64,000 bases of DNA, taken from Peromyscus leucopus. Its lineage: Eukaryota > Chordata > Mammalia > Rodentia > Cricetidae. Of the stretch, positions 1-12,342 are shown piece by piece. The stretch covers positions 29,886,161-29,950,160 of the forward strand of contig NC_051071.1 in the NCBI RefSeq assembly GCF_004664715.2, written 5' to 3'. A model generated the notes under the pieces. It was not told the DNA's origin. It saw only the letters and a program-made list of their open reading frames with translations, and did no database searches. Position numbers and translations under genes: made by a program. Every line of letters begins with the position of its first letter. Positions within the stretch are counted from its first letter, which is position 1.

Positions 1-339
1 ATGAAACTGACCATATTACTTTCCTAGGGCTTCCTCAAATAACACAGTTCTACCCACTGTGGCTTAAACAGAAAGAACCTGTTTTCATATTTCCACTAGC
101 AAAAAGTCCATCATCAATACCTCAACAGGGTCACAGTCCTCTGAGACACTTCTCCTTTTCTTGCAAATGGTCATCTTCTCCATGTACCTTCTCGTGGGCT
201 TTCTTCTCTGAGTATCTTAGTCCAGTTCCTTTCCTGTTCTTGAAAGATAACACACATTCAGGAATAACACTTTCTCTCGGATTATAAACCAAATGTTTGT
301 GACTCCCTAAAATTTGTAATTTTTTTTTGAGTGTCTCAT

Positions 340-478
340 TCACCTGCCTCCACCTCTAGAGTATTAGGATTATAGGTGTTAGCCAACATGCCCAGCTTAT
401 GCAGTGCTGAGGATAAAACCCCAGGCTTCACGTATGTTAAGCAAGCACTCTACCTGATGAACTATCTTAACCCTCAAT
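340..478 (-). repeat. B4-type SINE (B1/ID composite), degenerate
   Basis: The reverse complement has the B4 order: an ID-like head with diverged box A and B (around 405-475) joined to a B1-like half (345-400). It is diverged. No TSD seen. Confidence 0.6.
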
Positions 479-1811
479 AGGCTATGATTGGGTAGTGGCC
501 CTTGGGTTAGAAGATAGTTATCTCAGTCTCTCCTGGATCTTTATTCTCTCTCTCCATTTCTTTTTGTCAGACTTTTCACTGCTGTGAACAATGGATCTTG
601 AAGGTGGAAGGGCTTATTCTGTTCTCCAGTTCAGAAGTCATAGTTCATCATAGTGGGAAGGTTATAAGGTACCAGAATGACTCACATCAAGACCCTGGTG
701 GAATAGAAAAAAAATAATTATTCTGCTTTTCCCTCTTGCTCCAATTGGGAGGTATCAGTAACCTTCAGTGTGGGTCTTACCTTCTTAGATTATTCCTCAT
801 GGAAATGTCCTTAGACATTAATAGAAGTGTGATGTACTCTTACATTCTTCTCAGGCCAGTTAAGTTAGATACAAGATGAATACCCTCCCCTTTCTCTTCT
901 ATCACCTTCTCCTTCTCCATGGAGTAATAAATCAAAAGATAGTTAGACACAAACCAGGAAACGAATTCTCAATGGACACCAGTTATATGGCGCCTTGATC
1001 TAAGACACCCAACCTTCAAAGCCCTGAAAATAGGTTTTGGTAATTAAAACTATACATTTTATGATATTTCTATAATAAAAGATCAAGTGGATAAATATAC
1101 CTCATTCATATTGTCTATTTGTTGAAAGAACTAGTCTTTGAATACAGTTACATTCTGAAATGCTAGAGGTTAAGATTGTGGCACATGGATTTCAGGGTGA
1201 CATAATTCAGACAATAATAGTGACCTCTAAGGAAATGAGATTGATTAGCATAAAAGAAAAATAGTAACAATAGTTAAGCCAAGAATTATATCAAGCAAAT
1301 GGTAGTTCTAGAAACTGAGAAGTTAACATCACCAGAAGAAAGCATGAACTGATTATACTGGTATAAGAAGATACCAATAAATAAGTGTGTAACATCAGGA
1401 ATGGTGAGAAATGTACAGAGGGGAAAGTCTGTTGGGAAAGAGAATAGAAAAGACCAGAGGCAAGCATGAGTCATGTGTTAAATATGGTACCCAGGAGGGC
1501 CTTTATTCAGAAAGGATATTTACCTAATATTCAACCTTTATTTTGATGACATTAATAGCAGGGGATGTTTATTATGCATGCCAATTTAACAACTTTGGGG
1601 AACATTTGCCTAGTAGATGTAGGACTAAGCACTTTTCATTCATTATGTTATCTTTACTTATTTGAATGACCTAATGAGATCAGGGAAAGATATTGTTACC
1701 TTTTGATAAATAATGAAATCTAAACTTAGAGACTTAGCTTATGGGTATACATTGAGAACAGACAAGGTGGGGTGGGTTTTCGTTGTGTTTTTTTTCCATT
1801 TTTGTGTATGT

Positions 1812-1812
<1 letters not shown>
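479..1812. other. AT-rich non-coding stretch
   Basis: No recognisable gene or clear interspersed repeat. The short ORFs here (for example 1286-1474 minus) have no domain, no codon bias and no neighbouring splice structure. Confidence 0.5.
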
Positions 1813-1814
<2 letters not shown>

Positions 1815-1893
<79 letters not shown>

Positions 1894-1926
1894 ATATATG
1901 TATATATGTATATATATATATATATT
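1815..1926. repeat. Compound (TA)n(TG)n microsatellite
   Basis: About 22 TA units (1815-1858), then about 14 TG units (1859-1886), then mixed TATG/TA to 1926. It generates five overlapping Tyr/Ile- or Thr/His-rich ORFs in both strands that are not genes. Confidence 0.95.
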
Positions 1927-2527
1927 TGCATTTTGCACAAATGTGTGAATGCACATGTGAGTGCATGTATGTATGTGGAAGCCTACAGTTGATGTCTGGA
2001 ATAATATTCCTTAGCTCTTCCACCTTAATAGATGAGATTAAGACAAACCAAGACCTCACTTACATAGTGTCATTAGGGAAACAGACTGCTCTGGGGATTT
2101 CCTGTTTCAGCCTTCAGAAGCTAGAATTATAAATGGGCCACTATAACCACCTGGCATTTATATGAGTTCTTGAGATCCAAAATCAGGTCCTCACTCTTGG
2201 AGAGAAAGCAACTGAGCCATTTTACTAGACCCAACATGGTTTTGAACTCCTAACTTTTCCTGAATCTAAACCCAAATAGTATCATTATTCTCTAATGGAC
2301 ATTTAATGTATCTGAGTCTTCAGGCTTTCTTGGCACAAGTTGGCAGGATCATCCTATCACCACATGAGAAGTCCCAATAACTCCAAAACAATAGTGTTTA
2401 GTAACCAATGTAAAGTTTTGGAAATGTAAAGTCTTTTTATTTCACCCAAGTCTCAAATTCATCATTTGTAATACATGGTCAGCATTTTCCATCACAGAAG
2501 ATTATGGTATTAAGAATTAATCATTTT

Positions 2528-2724
2528 GTTGTTGTTGTTGTTGTTGTTTCAAGACAGGATTTCTCTGTGTAGCTTTGTGCTTTTCCTGGATCTTGCTCTG
2601 TAGACCAGGATGACCTTGAACTCACAAAGATCCACCTGGCTCTGCCTCCCGAGTGCTGGGATTAAAGGCATGCACCACCACCACCACCACCACCACCACC
2701 ACCACCACCACCACCACCGCCCGG
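2528..2724 (-). repeat. B1 SINE with an internal (ACC)n expansion
   Basis: Reverse-oriented B1, from its A-tail (now GTT repeats, 2528-2549) to the 5' GCCGGGCG end at 2717-2724. Imperfect TSDs of 17 bp flank it (2511-2527 and 2725-2741, 15 of 17 matches). Near the B1 5' end about 15 ACC triplets (2673-2718) replace the usual CCACCACCGCC. Confidence 0.9.
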
Positions 2725-2741
2725 CTAAGAATAAATCTTTT

Positions 2742-4072
2742 TTTATCAAGTGAATCAATCACCTGATAGATATAAGGAACTCAGAATGAAAGTTGTCGTG
2801 GTCATCACCTCCAACATCTTGATGATTGTTAGCCACTGAACCCTTTGATGAACGAATCTGTCTTCATGTTAAATAGCCCCAACTGTGAAATAGAAGTATG
2901 CAGAATGTCATCTCCAAATACCTCCCTACCTCCATGATTTTATGAGTCTCTTTAAAATTCACCTTTTTGGAAAACACTGATTTTGGAGTACTGGAAGGAT
3001 GGTCTGGAAGTTTACTAATATGTACACATATTAAAGGATATCTGACATGTTTTTGTACACACCATGAAGATGAAAAGAAATAGTATTTATGCTCGTGTAC
3101 TCCAGTTGATAGTATATGTTTTTTTGGTTGATTTGCTTATTGTCAAAATAAATAATTATGCATTTTCAAAAAGGAACAATATCATATCTAGAAATCCGTT
3201 CCAGTGTCACTGACACAGTGGTTAAGTACATTGCATGTCTGTATATGTGATTGGCTTTCAAATAACATTAGTTCTTCCTTTCTTATCTTCTTTCATGATG
3301 AAAGCAAACTTGCATGGACTGCTAGAATCCAAACAGCAGTTCTACTAGGCCACCTAAGTGGAAACCAGTGTCCCAGCTGGTAGCCAGCATACCACCAGAC
3401 ATATATGGTGATGTCTCACTGGCTGGTTCAAGGTTCTGCTGTGCTCACAGCTGAGAATGCATCTCCAGCATGTACTACATTACTAAAATCAGAGACAGCC
3501 AGGCATAAAGTAAACACTTATGATCAAATTAATGATTTTTTTAAGATAGTAAATATTAAGTGAGTTCATTATGGGCAAATAGTTAATTTCATGAAACAAA
3601 CTAAAGTGGTCAATAACATCTAACTCTCAACTGGGAAATGCAAAAAAAAGTTAAAAAGCAGCCATAAATCCTCTACATACAGATGTAACCATGAAATTAA
3701 CAGACAGGCTATTAGGGAACATGCTCCCTCAAGCTAAAGTGAAATTTCAAAATGTTATAAGGAATGAAAGTGCCAATAAACTAAAGGCAATCAGAAAATT
3801 ATTTTTGAGAAAATAGGTTAGATTTTTTTTTAAATCTTAAAACTGTTATTTTATAAAATTACAGAGACAAAAATGCCATGCAAAACCAAAAGTAATAGAA
3901 AAAATAGAAGCAAATAAAGATTAACATAAGAATTTTTTAAAGAATCTATTGTAAAAAATTAAATTTAGATACTACTGGGTTAAAACTTTTGCCTGAAAGA
4001 AGTATCAAATTTTAAGGCATTCCAGTGAAAATTGTTGTTTTTTACTTCTTTTAATTTTCCCTTCAGTTTTTA
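2742..4072. other. Unique AT-rich stretch
   Basis: No ORF of note and no repeat that I can name with confidence. Confidence 0.45.
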
Positions 4073-4680
4073 TTTTTCTATTTTTATTTTATTGAAAATA
4101 GATTTTCAATACAATATATTCTGATTACTGTTTCCCCTTCCCCAACATCTCCCAGATCATCCTCACATCCTCTCCTGTCTGGATACACATCCTTTCTTTC
4201 CCTCCTTAGAAAACAAACAGGAATCTAAAGAATAATAAAAAAATTAAATTAAATGAGAATAAACAAACTGGAGTCATGCAAAACAAACAGAGGAAAAGGA
4301 GCCAAAGAAAAAGCACAAGAAACATATAGAGACAGAGACATACATCCTCACACACATAGGAACCCCATAAAGACACAAAACTGGAAACCATAATATACAT
4401 GCAAAGGACCTGTGTGGTAAAAATAAAAACCAAAAAAAATAAAAATAAGAGAAAGAGAGAGGGAAGGAAGGAAGGAAGGAAGGAAGGAAGGAAGGAAGGA
4501 AGGAAGGAAGGAAAGAAATGCCATGACCAAACATTATGAGACAAAGAACCTCCAAAGAAGCCATTGAGTTCCTTTTGTATTTGAGCATGGGGCTAGACCT
4601 TAAGGATGTTTTATATCATCAATGGAACTCTGTAAGAGTCTGTAATAGTCTGTAACTAATTTTTCATTTGTGAATATTTT
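4073..4680 (-). mobile_element. L1 3'-UTR fragment (Lx-like)
   Basis: Reads as reverse-complemented rodent L1 3' UTR: T-rich start, the pyrimidine-rich block (4130-4200), then the A-rich block with ACACACATAGGAACCCCATAAA (part) near 4350. It contains a (GGAA)n expansion. The Phe/Leu/Pro-rich minus-strand ORFs at 4206-4588 are products of this repeat. Confidence 0.75.
4462..4513. repeat. (GGAA)n tetranucleotide microsatellite
   Basis: About 12 GGAA units within the L1 3'-UTR fragment. Such arrays match the core of ETS-family binding sites, but nothing local suggests a promoter. Confidence 0.92.
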
Positions 4681-4734
4681 AGGAAATTTCTACTGTAATG
4701 GGTTTCCATATGATCCCTCAAATGGCCTTAGTTT

Positions 4735-4890
4735 TAGCCATCTTTCCTTTTATTTCCTCCTTATCTCCCTCTTCCATCCCCCTACCAGTTTGGTCTTCCC
4801 ATTCTATTACATCTCTCAACTCACCCTAACTATTCTATTTCCCCTTCCTATGGTGATCTCCCATAGTCCCCTACTCTATAACTAACCTCT
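4735..4890 (-). mobile_element. Probable second L1 3'-UTR remnant
   Basis: Pyrimidine-rich block with a TCTATTTCCCCTTCCTATGG-like segment as in reverse-oriented Lx L1 3' UTRs. Short and diverged. The 71-aa plus-strand ORF over it is an artefact. Confidence 0.45.
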
Positions 4891-5264
4891 TTGTTTGGCA
4901 TATTTTTAAAAATAGCTCATGCTATTTTCTTTTTGGTGATGTTTTATCTTTATGAACATCTACTGAAAACAAAGTTCTGGTTAGCCAAAATGAATTTAGG
5001 AGCATTCCTCAGTCTGATTCCAAACATTAAATAACTACAATAAACATACATGTCTTATTATTGAACAATTATGATTTTGAAAGTTAAATTAAGTATTTTT
5101 TCTATGTATACATACAGTCATTCATTTAGTGATGCACTGGTCAACAGTGGGCCACATACATGATGATATATAAGGTAGCATCTAGGCCTTTTATCCTGTA
5201 CCATTTTGTCCAATATCAGTCTACAATCACAATGTCAAAATTGCCTCATATAATACATGACTAT

Positions 5265-5432
5265 GCCAGGTAGTGGTGATGTACTCCTTTAATCCCAGCA
5301 CTTCTGGGGTAGAGCCAGGAGGATCCCTGTGAGTTTGAGGACAGCCTGGTCTACAGAGTGAGATCCAGCACAGGCACCAAAACTACACAGAGAAACCCTG
5401 CCTTGAAAAACAAACAAACAAACAAACAAAAA
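5265..5432 (+). repeat. B1 SINE
   Basis: Starts GCCAGGTAGTGGTG, contains CTTTAATCCCAGCAC and CTACACAGAGAAACCCTG, and ends in an (AAAC)n tail (5405-5432). Confidence 0.9.
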
Positions 5433-5756
5433 GGCTATATCTTATAAAATTAATACATTTTTATTATATTTTAGATTAATTATATTAATTATATATTTTA
5501 GATTACTATATTTGGAAATTGATATTTAATAATAGAAATTTTAAGTATTTCTTTTCTCCCAACTCTCTGATAAAAAAGCATTGCTGAGACATAAGAGTTT
5601 CAGCAGACTAAGAGCTATGAGCTTGTAACTACTTTATAACATGATTATCTCTCTCTTTTTCTTTCTTTCTTTCGTTCTAACCAAGAATTACATATAGTCC
5701 CAAAGTAAAGATAAAGAAGAATGTAATAACATGTTGTTAAGGGCAAAGCCACCAGT

Positions 5757-5887
5757 AATATAATATATAATATTAATATATATAATATATTAATATAATA
5801 TAATATAATATAATATATAATATATTCATATAATATATGATATCATATTATATTATATTAATATATTAATATAATATATAATATATA
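5757..5887. repeat. Palindromic (TATAA/TTATA)n low-complexity tract
   Basis: About 130 bp of almost pure A+T. TAATATAAT-type units in the left half are mirrored by ATTATATTA-type units in the right half (around TGATATCA at 5848), so it can fold into a hairpin or cruciform. Confidence 0.85.
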
Positions 5888-6717
5888 GCAAGAAGACTAG
5901 TATAGGAAGTGCTGTTTCATCAAGTGTGAGAAGTCAGTATTACATGAAGGCAGGAAACATGGGCATGAGACAGAGATCTAGATGCAAATCATAACTCTTG
6001 ATAGAAAGATGAGCTCAGATTACAAGGAACAATCTCAGTGCTACACTATACTCAGAGCTACACTATCGGTCACGTGAAGGGAAAGTTACCACACTGCTGG
6101 GGGCAGAGGGCAGGGATTCTTGAACATACTATAGGCCAGGCACTAGGAGATGGAGGGTAAGAAGAAACATATCTGAACTAGACAAGCATACTCTTGACTG
6201 GGGCAAATACAAATTGTTAATGGCAGTGCAAAGTGTTGCTTCTGACCTTAAATCTGGAAGAGGACCAAATGTTGAGCCTCTAAGCCTGAGTTAAGTTTAC
6301 TCAACGATCTTCTTCATCAGTGGAGGTTCTGATCTCAATTGAGTCGTGACACCCCATCTCTATGGGTGAGTAATAAGATACAGCTTGGTTGACTGATTAT
6401 GATTCCAACCTCTATCTTGCCATCTGTTAGAGATAAAACACCGCTTGTATAATTGAGCCTCAGTTTTCACTTCCATAAATAGAGAACACTAAATCCTATG
6501 TCCTAAAGGTATCATAACTCAAAAGAGATTATTTTTGCCCAGTAGTTGACCTCATTGAACCCACAGATGTCCATTCACTAGGTTCATAAAAACAATTAGA
6601 TATTATCTATACATTTTTTACAATATTTCTATCTTCTAACCCTAAATGCACCCAAACTCTCTTGGTTGTGGAACCCCTATCCTTATAGAAATACTAGAAG
6701 ACCTTAATTTTGTACAT
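5888..6717. other. Unique non-coding stretch
   Basis: No ORF with features of a gene, and no named repeat recognised. Confidence 0.4.
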
Positions 6718-7139
6718 TGTAGATTTAATTCTGAATGGTTTTATTAAATAAGAAACACAGAGCCAAATGGAGTTAAAAGCCCAAGAAGTCAGAGCAACAG
6801 CCAAGAGCTAAGACCAAGACTGCCTTTTTACCCCTCGCTGTTGCTGTCATCCGTCCACTCAGAAAGAGATCTACTTCCTGTGTGTCTTCTTTTTATTGAC
6901 TTTCTGTTCTGCCTTCTCATTGATTGTAAACTCAATCACATGACCTCTTCGTCACTGCCTGTCTATACAGACCTCCAGGTCTCTATGGTTGGTATTGAGA
7001 TTAAAGGCATGTGTCTCCACGCTGGTGATGTCCTTGAACACACAGAGATCTGCCTGTCATATGACCGGGTTAAGGGCATGGGCTACCACTGCCAGACTTG
7101 TGCTAAATGGCTTGCTATTAGCTCTGATCCCCAGGCAAC

Positions 7140-7448
7140 TGTAGAAGTATCCAACTGTCTTATTAAATAAGAAACACAGAGCCAATGTAAAGGAGAAAAC
7201 CAAGAGGTCAGAGCTCAGAGCTAAAAATCTCATCCTTCCTCCTGCGGTGGTCCCAGCTTCCCGAAAAAGAGCTATTTTCCTGTGTCTAAGTTGTTTCATA
7301 GTCATTCTGCCTTCTCATTGGTTGTAAACCCAAACACATGACTGCCTCATCACTATCTGTATGTACAGCCCCCCCAGATCTTAAAGGCATACGTCTCCAA
7401 TGCTGGCTGTATCCCTGAACACACAGAGATCTATGGGATTAAAGGCAT

Positions 7449-7501
<53 letters not shown>

Positions 7502-7603
7502 ACCACACTCTGTCTATGGCTCTAATAGCTCTGACCCCCGGGCAACTTTATTTATTAACATACAATCAAAATCACATTTCAGTACAATTAGAATACCACC
7601 ACA
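7140..7603 (-). mobile_element. Solo LTR, family B copy 2, inserted in copy 1
   Basis: 464 bp with TGTAGAAG...CCACCACA ends and a perfect 6-bp duplication GGCAAC (7134-7139 and 7604-7609), the length made by class II (ERVK-type) integrases. It is homologous along its length to the LTR it interrupts. Its B1-like segment carries a (CCG)n expansion (7450-7505) that the outer copy lacks. Solo form implies loss of internal sequence by LTR-LTR recombination. Confidence 0.85.
7450..7505. repeat. (GCC)n triplet expansion inside an LTR
   Basis: About 15 GCC units then four CAC units, at the position equivalent to the CCACCACCGCC of B1. The Arg16-His4 ORF at 7447-7632 is its translation and not a gene. 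Confidence 0.95.
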
Positions 7604-7757
7604 GGCAACTTTATTTATTAACATACAAATAAAATCACATTTCAGCACAAATAAAATATCACCAGATACATGAGAAAATTTTTCCTTCCACATGCTTCCA
7701 TCATATATTCCTTTAAAATTTCTCCTTGTTTTCTATGCTTTCTATTTTCCCAAGTTA

Positions 7758-7758
<1 letters not shown>

Positions 7759-7806
<48 letters not shown>
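7759..7806. repeat. (CA)24 microsatellite
   Basis: Pure CA dinucleotide run. It produces the poly-Val/Cys minus-strand ORF at 7642-7851. Confidence 0.97.
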
Positions 7807-7809
<3 letters not shown>

Positions 7810-9437
7810 AGGGGAGGGCACAAAATTGCTGAAACTTGGTACCTTCACCATAGAACAAAGGTTGGCAAATGCTTCATTAAAAGCCAGATGTTAAATATTT
7901 TCATGGACGTAATGTGGTCTCTGTTACAGGAGCTCTTCTATGATTTATAACCTTTAAAATTATCACAAGCCATGCTTGTTTCATGAATTTTAAAAGAGGA
8001 GAATGTGGGACAGATTTGGGGGTCTGGAACATAGTTGGCTAACCCATAGCCTCGGTAAGTCATGGTTTTGTACAGGCAAAAAGGAAGTAATAGCAAAGAA
8101 GGTAAGTAAAAACACAGTGGCATATAATGACATCTACTACATATGACACTATGGCCACAAAAAAAAAAAATGAGAAAATAGCTAACACAACACTACTAAC
8201 TGTTAGGCCCCATTTTAAGCTCCCAACTTATGGGTACACATTTAAATAATATGGACAGTGAAGTTCATTGTTTGCTTCCTTTGTAGATTGAGAGGTGGGG
8301 CACAGGAATACTGTGGAACTTAAACTCACACAGCCTGTGAGAGAGCACCTTGTGTTTGAACCTAAGGAAGTGTTGTACAGCACTGTCATTTTGTTCCCAC
8401 CTGTTGAACTCTGAGCCACTTTCTTCTTGGGCTACTACTCAAAAGTCTTTTGTAGTAATATGTGAAAGTTTTGAACCGACAGCCCATTTTTTTTTTTCAT
8501 CTGTTACAGTTACCTGAAGTGATGTGCTCTGGAGACAACTAGAAAGTAAGAGATTGGCCAAAAGTTTAAACATTTAAACATCCTGGAAAACAAAGACTAA
8601 AGCCTCCATCCTGTGCAGTGTAAATAGCAAGATTTGTAGATACTCAGTAATGGACTGAAATATGAGTGTTTATTTTCTAAGGGGAAATCATCCAATGAGC
8701 ATCTGTGTGCATGTCCTCATTGAAATAGCAGGATGGGTCATTTAGAAAAAGTATTAAGATTGAGGACTCTCAACCAAAAAGTCAAAGATTTCACATTTTA
8801 TACCTAATTTCTATCATTTTATCTTTCATTTCTCCATTTCTCTCTAGCTTTTTTCAGTTTTTATCTGGAATATAAACTCCAAATAGAGATAGATGCTCAT
8901 GGTCATCATAATAAACTCAAGTCTTTTGAATTTATAAAATACTTAAAATGCATGGATGTATGTATTGACTTTTTATTGGGGGATAATATTAAGATTACAG
9001 AAATTGAGTAAATTGTGGAAAATAACATCACACAGATGGTAAGCATCAGTGCCAAGTCTCAAGTCTGTGTATGGGGAATGAGCCACCATAGACTCTGTGT
9101 GTAATATGCACATGTGTGTGACCTGTGAGGTAAACAGTGATCTCACAGAGCTGGAATTTTCCACCAGACCTGACAGCAAGTTCAGCTCTTCCACCTAAAC
9201 ATCTGACAAGCAGGTTACATCATCTTCTGATACCTTAGATTTTGCACCTGTAATGTGAGACTATTTAAATAGATATAAAACTCCATGACAGAAGGCATAT
9301 ATCAAATTCACTTCAGTAAATAGCATTGAATGTGTATTTCTTTCCTTCCTTTTAAAGAGTGATAAATCACAACTTATACATGAAGAGAATGAGGGTGTGC
9401 AGACTTTGCTTTCCCTGCTGAAAAGTTCTTGCTCTGC
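7807..9437. other. Unique non-coding stretch
   Basis: Small ORFs at 7938-8123, 8228-8419 and 8973-9194 (minus) have no recognisable domain. I see no gene. Confidence 0.4.
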
Positions 9438-9450
9438 CCAGTAGGTGGCA
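9438..9450 (+). promoter_or_regulatory. Candidate CTCF binding motif
   Basis: CCAGTAGGTGGCA fits the CTCF core CCASYAGRKGGCR at every position, followed by CTCCCTG. It lies outside any SINE I can recognise. It points rightward. Occupancy cannot be known from sequence. Confidence 0.6.
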
Positions 9451-10821
9451 CTCCCTGTGTAGTCCACAGGAATCTGTGACAGGACAAACTGCTAAAGCCT
9501 GGGAGACCAGCTGGTTTTCTGCAGACACTGTTCGGGCAGATAAGGTCTGTGAGTTTCAGGCATATGTGTCTGGATCTTTCTCTTGCCTTCATAGCATTTT
9601 CAAATGTATGGTGAAATGTTGGTCGACTATGTATAATTTGTAAACTTTTCTAGATTTTACTGCCTGGTTCTGGCACCTTCTGGACCTGTCATAAATTGGT
9701 CAGCAATTCAGAATAACTTTCAAATTTAAAATTACACCTGCACCTGTAAGCTAGTAGGCTATTTTGCATAGTTTACAATGTACTGGAGTGATTGGCAGGT
9801 AGTCAGTGAGTTCTGTACTCCACCAGTCGCAATGTTTTCTTCTGATATAACAAGTGGACAAACTTTCATTTTATGTCTATCCCTGAACACCTTACTATTG
9901 ATTTTTCAATAAGAGATGCCAAACCTCTTTTTCCAAGAGGTCCATGGTGTCCTCAAAATGACTTGCAGCCAATCTTGTTCACTAAGAAACAGCCATCTTG
10001 AGTTCGGTCAATTTTCATTTTTAACTTCATTTTTCCAGTGCAAGATTGTTCCAGACTTAATTTTTCATTGAATCTTAAAAATTTAGTATTTGAGACAATA
10101 AAGAACACAACTCACTTGCCTGAAGTTGTGAAGAGAATATCTGGATGTCCCCTCATTCCTCAAATGAAATTTGAGCAAAACATCTGCTGTAAAATGTAAA
10201 CAGATGTGTTAATTATGTGACCAAGGCAAATCATTTAGGCAAATATAGGTAGCACTGCAAGGCAAATTATGCATTATTTGAAAACAAGTCTTTCAGAAAC
10301 TCACCAGTAACGCCTGTTGCCTGAAAAGTACAAAGTTCAATAACTAGCGGTGATGTGAAGGTGAGTGACGTCTGTGGGTCAGCCTCCAGCCAGATGGTCA
10401 GAGTAGGGCCTTCAGACTGGCTTCTTTGTTTCACAATGATTTGAAGATAAATACTAAACAAGATCTGAGGGACCAGAAAGCCATTGGCTAAGGTGTGTAT
10501 GTACATGGTATGCACTCAGAAAGCAGCAGGAAGGACTCAGTGATGCTGCCATTAGTGGAGCTATTCCCTGAAGTTTAAGATGATATTAATTTTTACTGTA
10601 AGACACTAAAAAAAGGCATACTTAATGCGTGATCATACATCAAACACATATTTTTCTCTTTCTAGTCTTTTTAGTAATACACATAAATTGTGCAAAACAT
10701 CAATTTCATCATGAGATTTTCATATAACGTGTATGATATACCTTGTTCCTATTTACCTTCAGTAACATACCCCAGCTAAGAAATATTTAAATTCATTTAA
10801 AAGTATCTTAAAATTTGTGTT
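9451..10821. other. Unique non-coding stretch
   Basis: Minus ORFs 9374-9592 and 10267-10515 resemble no family I know. No splice-consistent structure seen. Confidence 0.4.
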
Positions 10822-10963
10822 GAACTCAGTGGTTCCTAGCACTGGTTCTTAAAGAAGATCAAAGTTCAGTTCCCAGCACCCACAAGCACATGGCTGTGAA
10901 TAATTGCAGTTAACTGAAGATCCAGTTGATGTGACAATCTCTTCAGGATTCCACAGGCACCTT

Positions 10964-11055
<92 letters not shown>

Positions 11056-11104
11056 ATGGGGGCTCATAATTACAATAATTACAAATAAATCTAAGAAAAA
11101 CAAT
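10822..11104 (+). repeat. B2/B3-type SINE with an expanded (CA)n(GA)n 3' region
   Basis: Head around 10822-10870 (TTCAGTTCCCAGCACCCAC), body to 10960, then CA (10963-10990) and GA (10991-11053) runs and an AATAAATCTAAGAAAAA tail. Confidence 0.75.
10963..11053. repeat. Compound (CA)n(GA)n microsatellite
   Basis: About 14 CA then about 31 GA units. The GA part is a long homopurine mirror repeat able in principle to form H-DNA. Confidence 0.97.
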
Positions 11105-11353
11105 GTTTAAGTTGTCCAGTATATTTCAAGAACATTGCTATAAACATTGTTTTGCAGTTTCTTCTAGTTTTACACATAGCACCAAAACTCCACAGATAAA
11201 CATGAGCTTCCACTGTCTAACAGTATCATAGTGAATGTACCTGTTCCTCTAGTAAGTTATTTCTAACTTTTTATCATTATAGATAACACTGCTGTGCTTC
11301 TAAACAATGTCTGCCTTGGTGATTTTTTTGCCCCACTTTTTGTCTCTGGACTC

Positions 11354-11541
11354 ATTTTTTTTAAAAGATTTGTTTTTATTTATGTGTACATATAACTGTG
11401 AGTGCATTCTACATGTATGCCAGTGCCCACAGAGGCTAGAGAAGGCATTGGATCCCCTGGAACTGGAATCACAGTAAACCATCCAAGGTCCTCTGAATTA
11501 GCAGCAAGTACCCTTAACTACTGGATCATTGCTCCAGCCCT
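11354..11541 (-). repeat. B2/B3-type SINE, reverse
   Basis: Reverse complement runs from GGGCTGGAGCAATGATCC (a tRNA-like head) to an AATAAAAACAAATC-type tail at 11354-11385. Confidence 0.78.
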
Positions 11542-11545
11542 ATAC

Positions 11546-12336
11546 ATGGTTTTAATTATTTAAGACACATTTTAAATAGTGTCTTTTGTTTCAAAACTAA
11601 AACTTAGTTCCATCCCTGGGATTTAGCAGTGTGGTGAGGACTTGAAAGTAAAGAAGGGTGCCATGAAGGGTGACACCTAATGTCGCCCTATAATCATGGA
11701 TGGTTTTACGGTCAAGAGATGTTTTTGTGTTTTAAAAAGGCTAAAAAAAAAAAAAAGAAAAACCAAACAAAAAACAATCCCTATAGGCTCAGAATAAAGT
11801 CCTACTCCCTTAACCAGTCTAAGATCCCCTCCCTCATCCCAGAATAAACTACATAAAATTCTATCCATAACTTTGTCAGTCACTTTTGAATTCTCACCTT
11901 CCCCTGATGCTTTCCATCTGAGGCATGTCTTAACTGTTTGTCTATTTATAGGACGCTCACCTTCTTTACCCTTCATATTTCAGTGAGAGTTTACTGGACT
12001 GTAATTGTGCTAGATAAATCTGATCTTCACTTCTGCCACATAATGAGAACAGATTAAGGTATTTTACAGGAAACAATACAAAGGTTAGTTGTAGTTTGAT
12101 TATGTGCCCGCTGTGTTACAACGCAGGCACTATGATGTCTTCTATCTTGTTTTCTCTCATGGAACTGAGTACTCTCTCTGAGACTGATGTTTATGTCCTT
12201 ATGAACAATCTCATTTTCAGCCCACAGACTTGTGTGTAAGTAAGGTGCTCTTATAAATATGAAAGCAAATTGGAGGGGCTATTATTTCTTTTAAAGCATA
12301 TTTATGCTTTCACAATTTTATATAGTTTTGTATCAA
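11546..12336. other. Unique non-coding stretch
   Basis: Contains a short A-rich run (11743-11757). The 99-aa minus ORF at 11677-11976 has no recognised domain. Confidence 0.4.
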
Positions 12337-12342
12337 CAGGTA

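Larger units (their letters stand above)
6718..7665 (-). mobile_element. Solo LTR, family B copy 1, split by copy 2
   Basis: The outer element is 6718-7139 plus 7610-7665. It begins TGTAGATTT, ends ATCACCAG, and has near-matching 6-bp flanks (GTACAT at 6712-6717, ATACAT at 7666-7671). Between the parts lies another LTR of the same family with its own perfect TSD. I define the minus strand as forward because the TGTGGTG end with a nearby AATAAATAAA then reads first. It contains two B1-like segments (around 6990-7020 and 7067-7100). No internal retroviral genes. The 109-aa ORF at 6841-7170 is a chance ORF in the LTR. Confidence 0.8.

Noticed and set aside
1713..2132. 139-aa ORF and companions rich in Tyr/Ile/Cys/Val
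   Set aside because: Wholly produced by the (TA)n(TG)n microsatellite; similar ORFs appear on both strands.
7447..7632. Arg16-His4 ORF resembling a basic nuclear-localisation peptide
   Set aside because: Translation of the (GCC)n expansion within an LTR, with no upstream gene structure.
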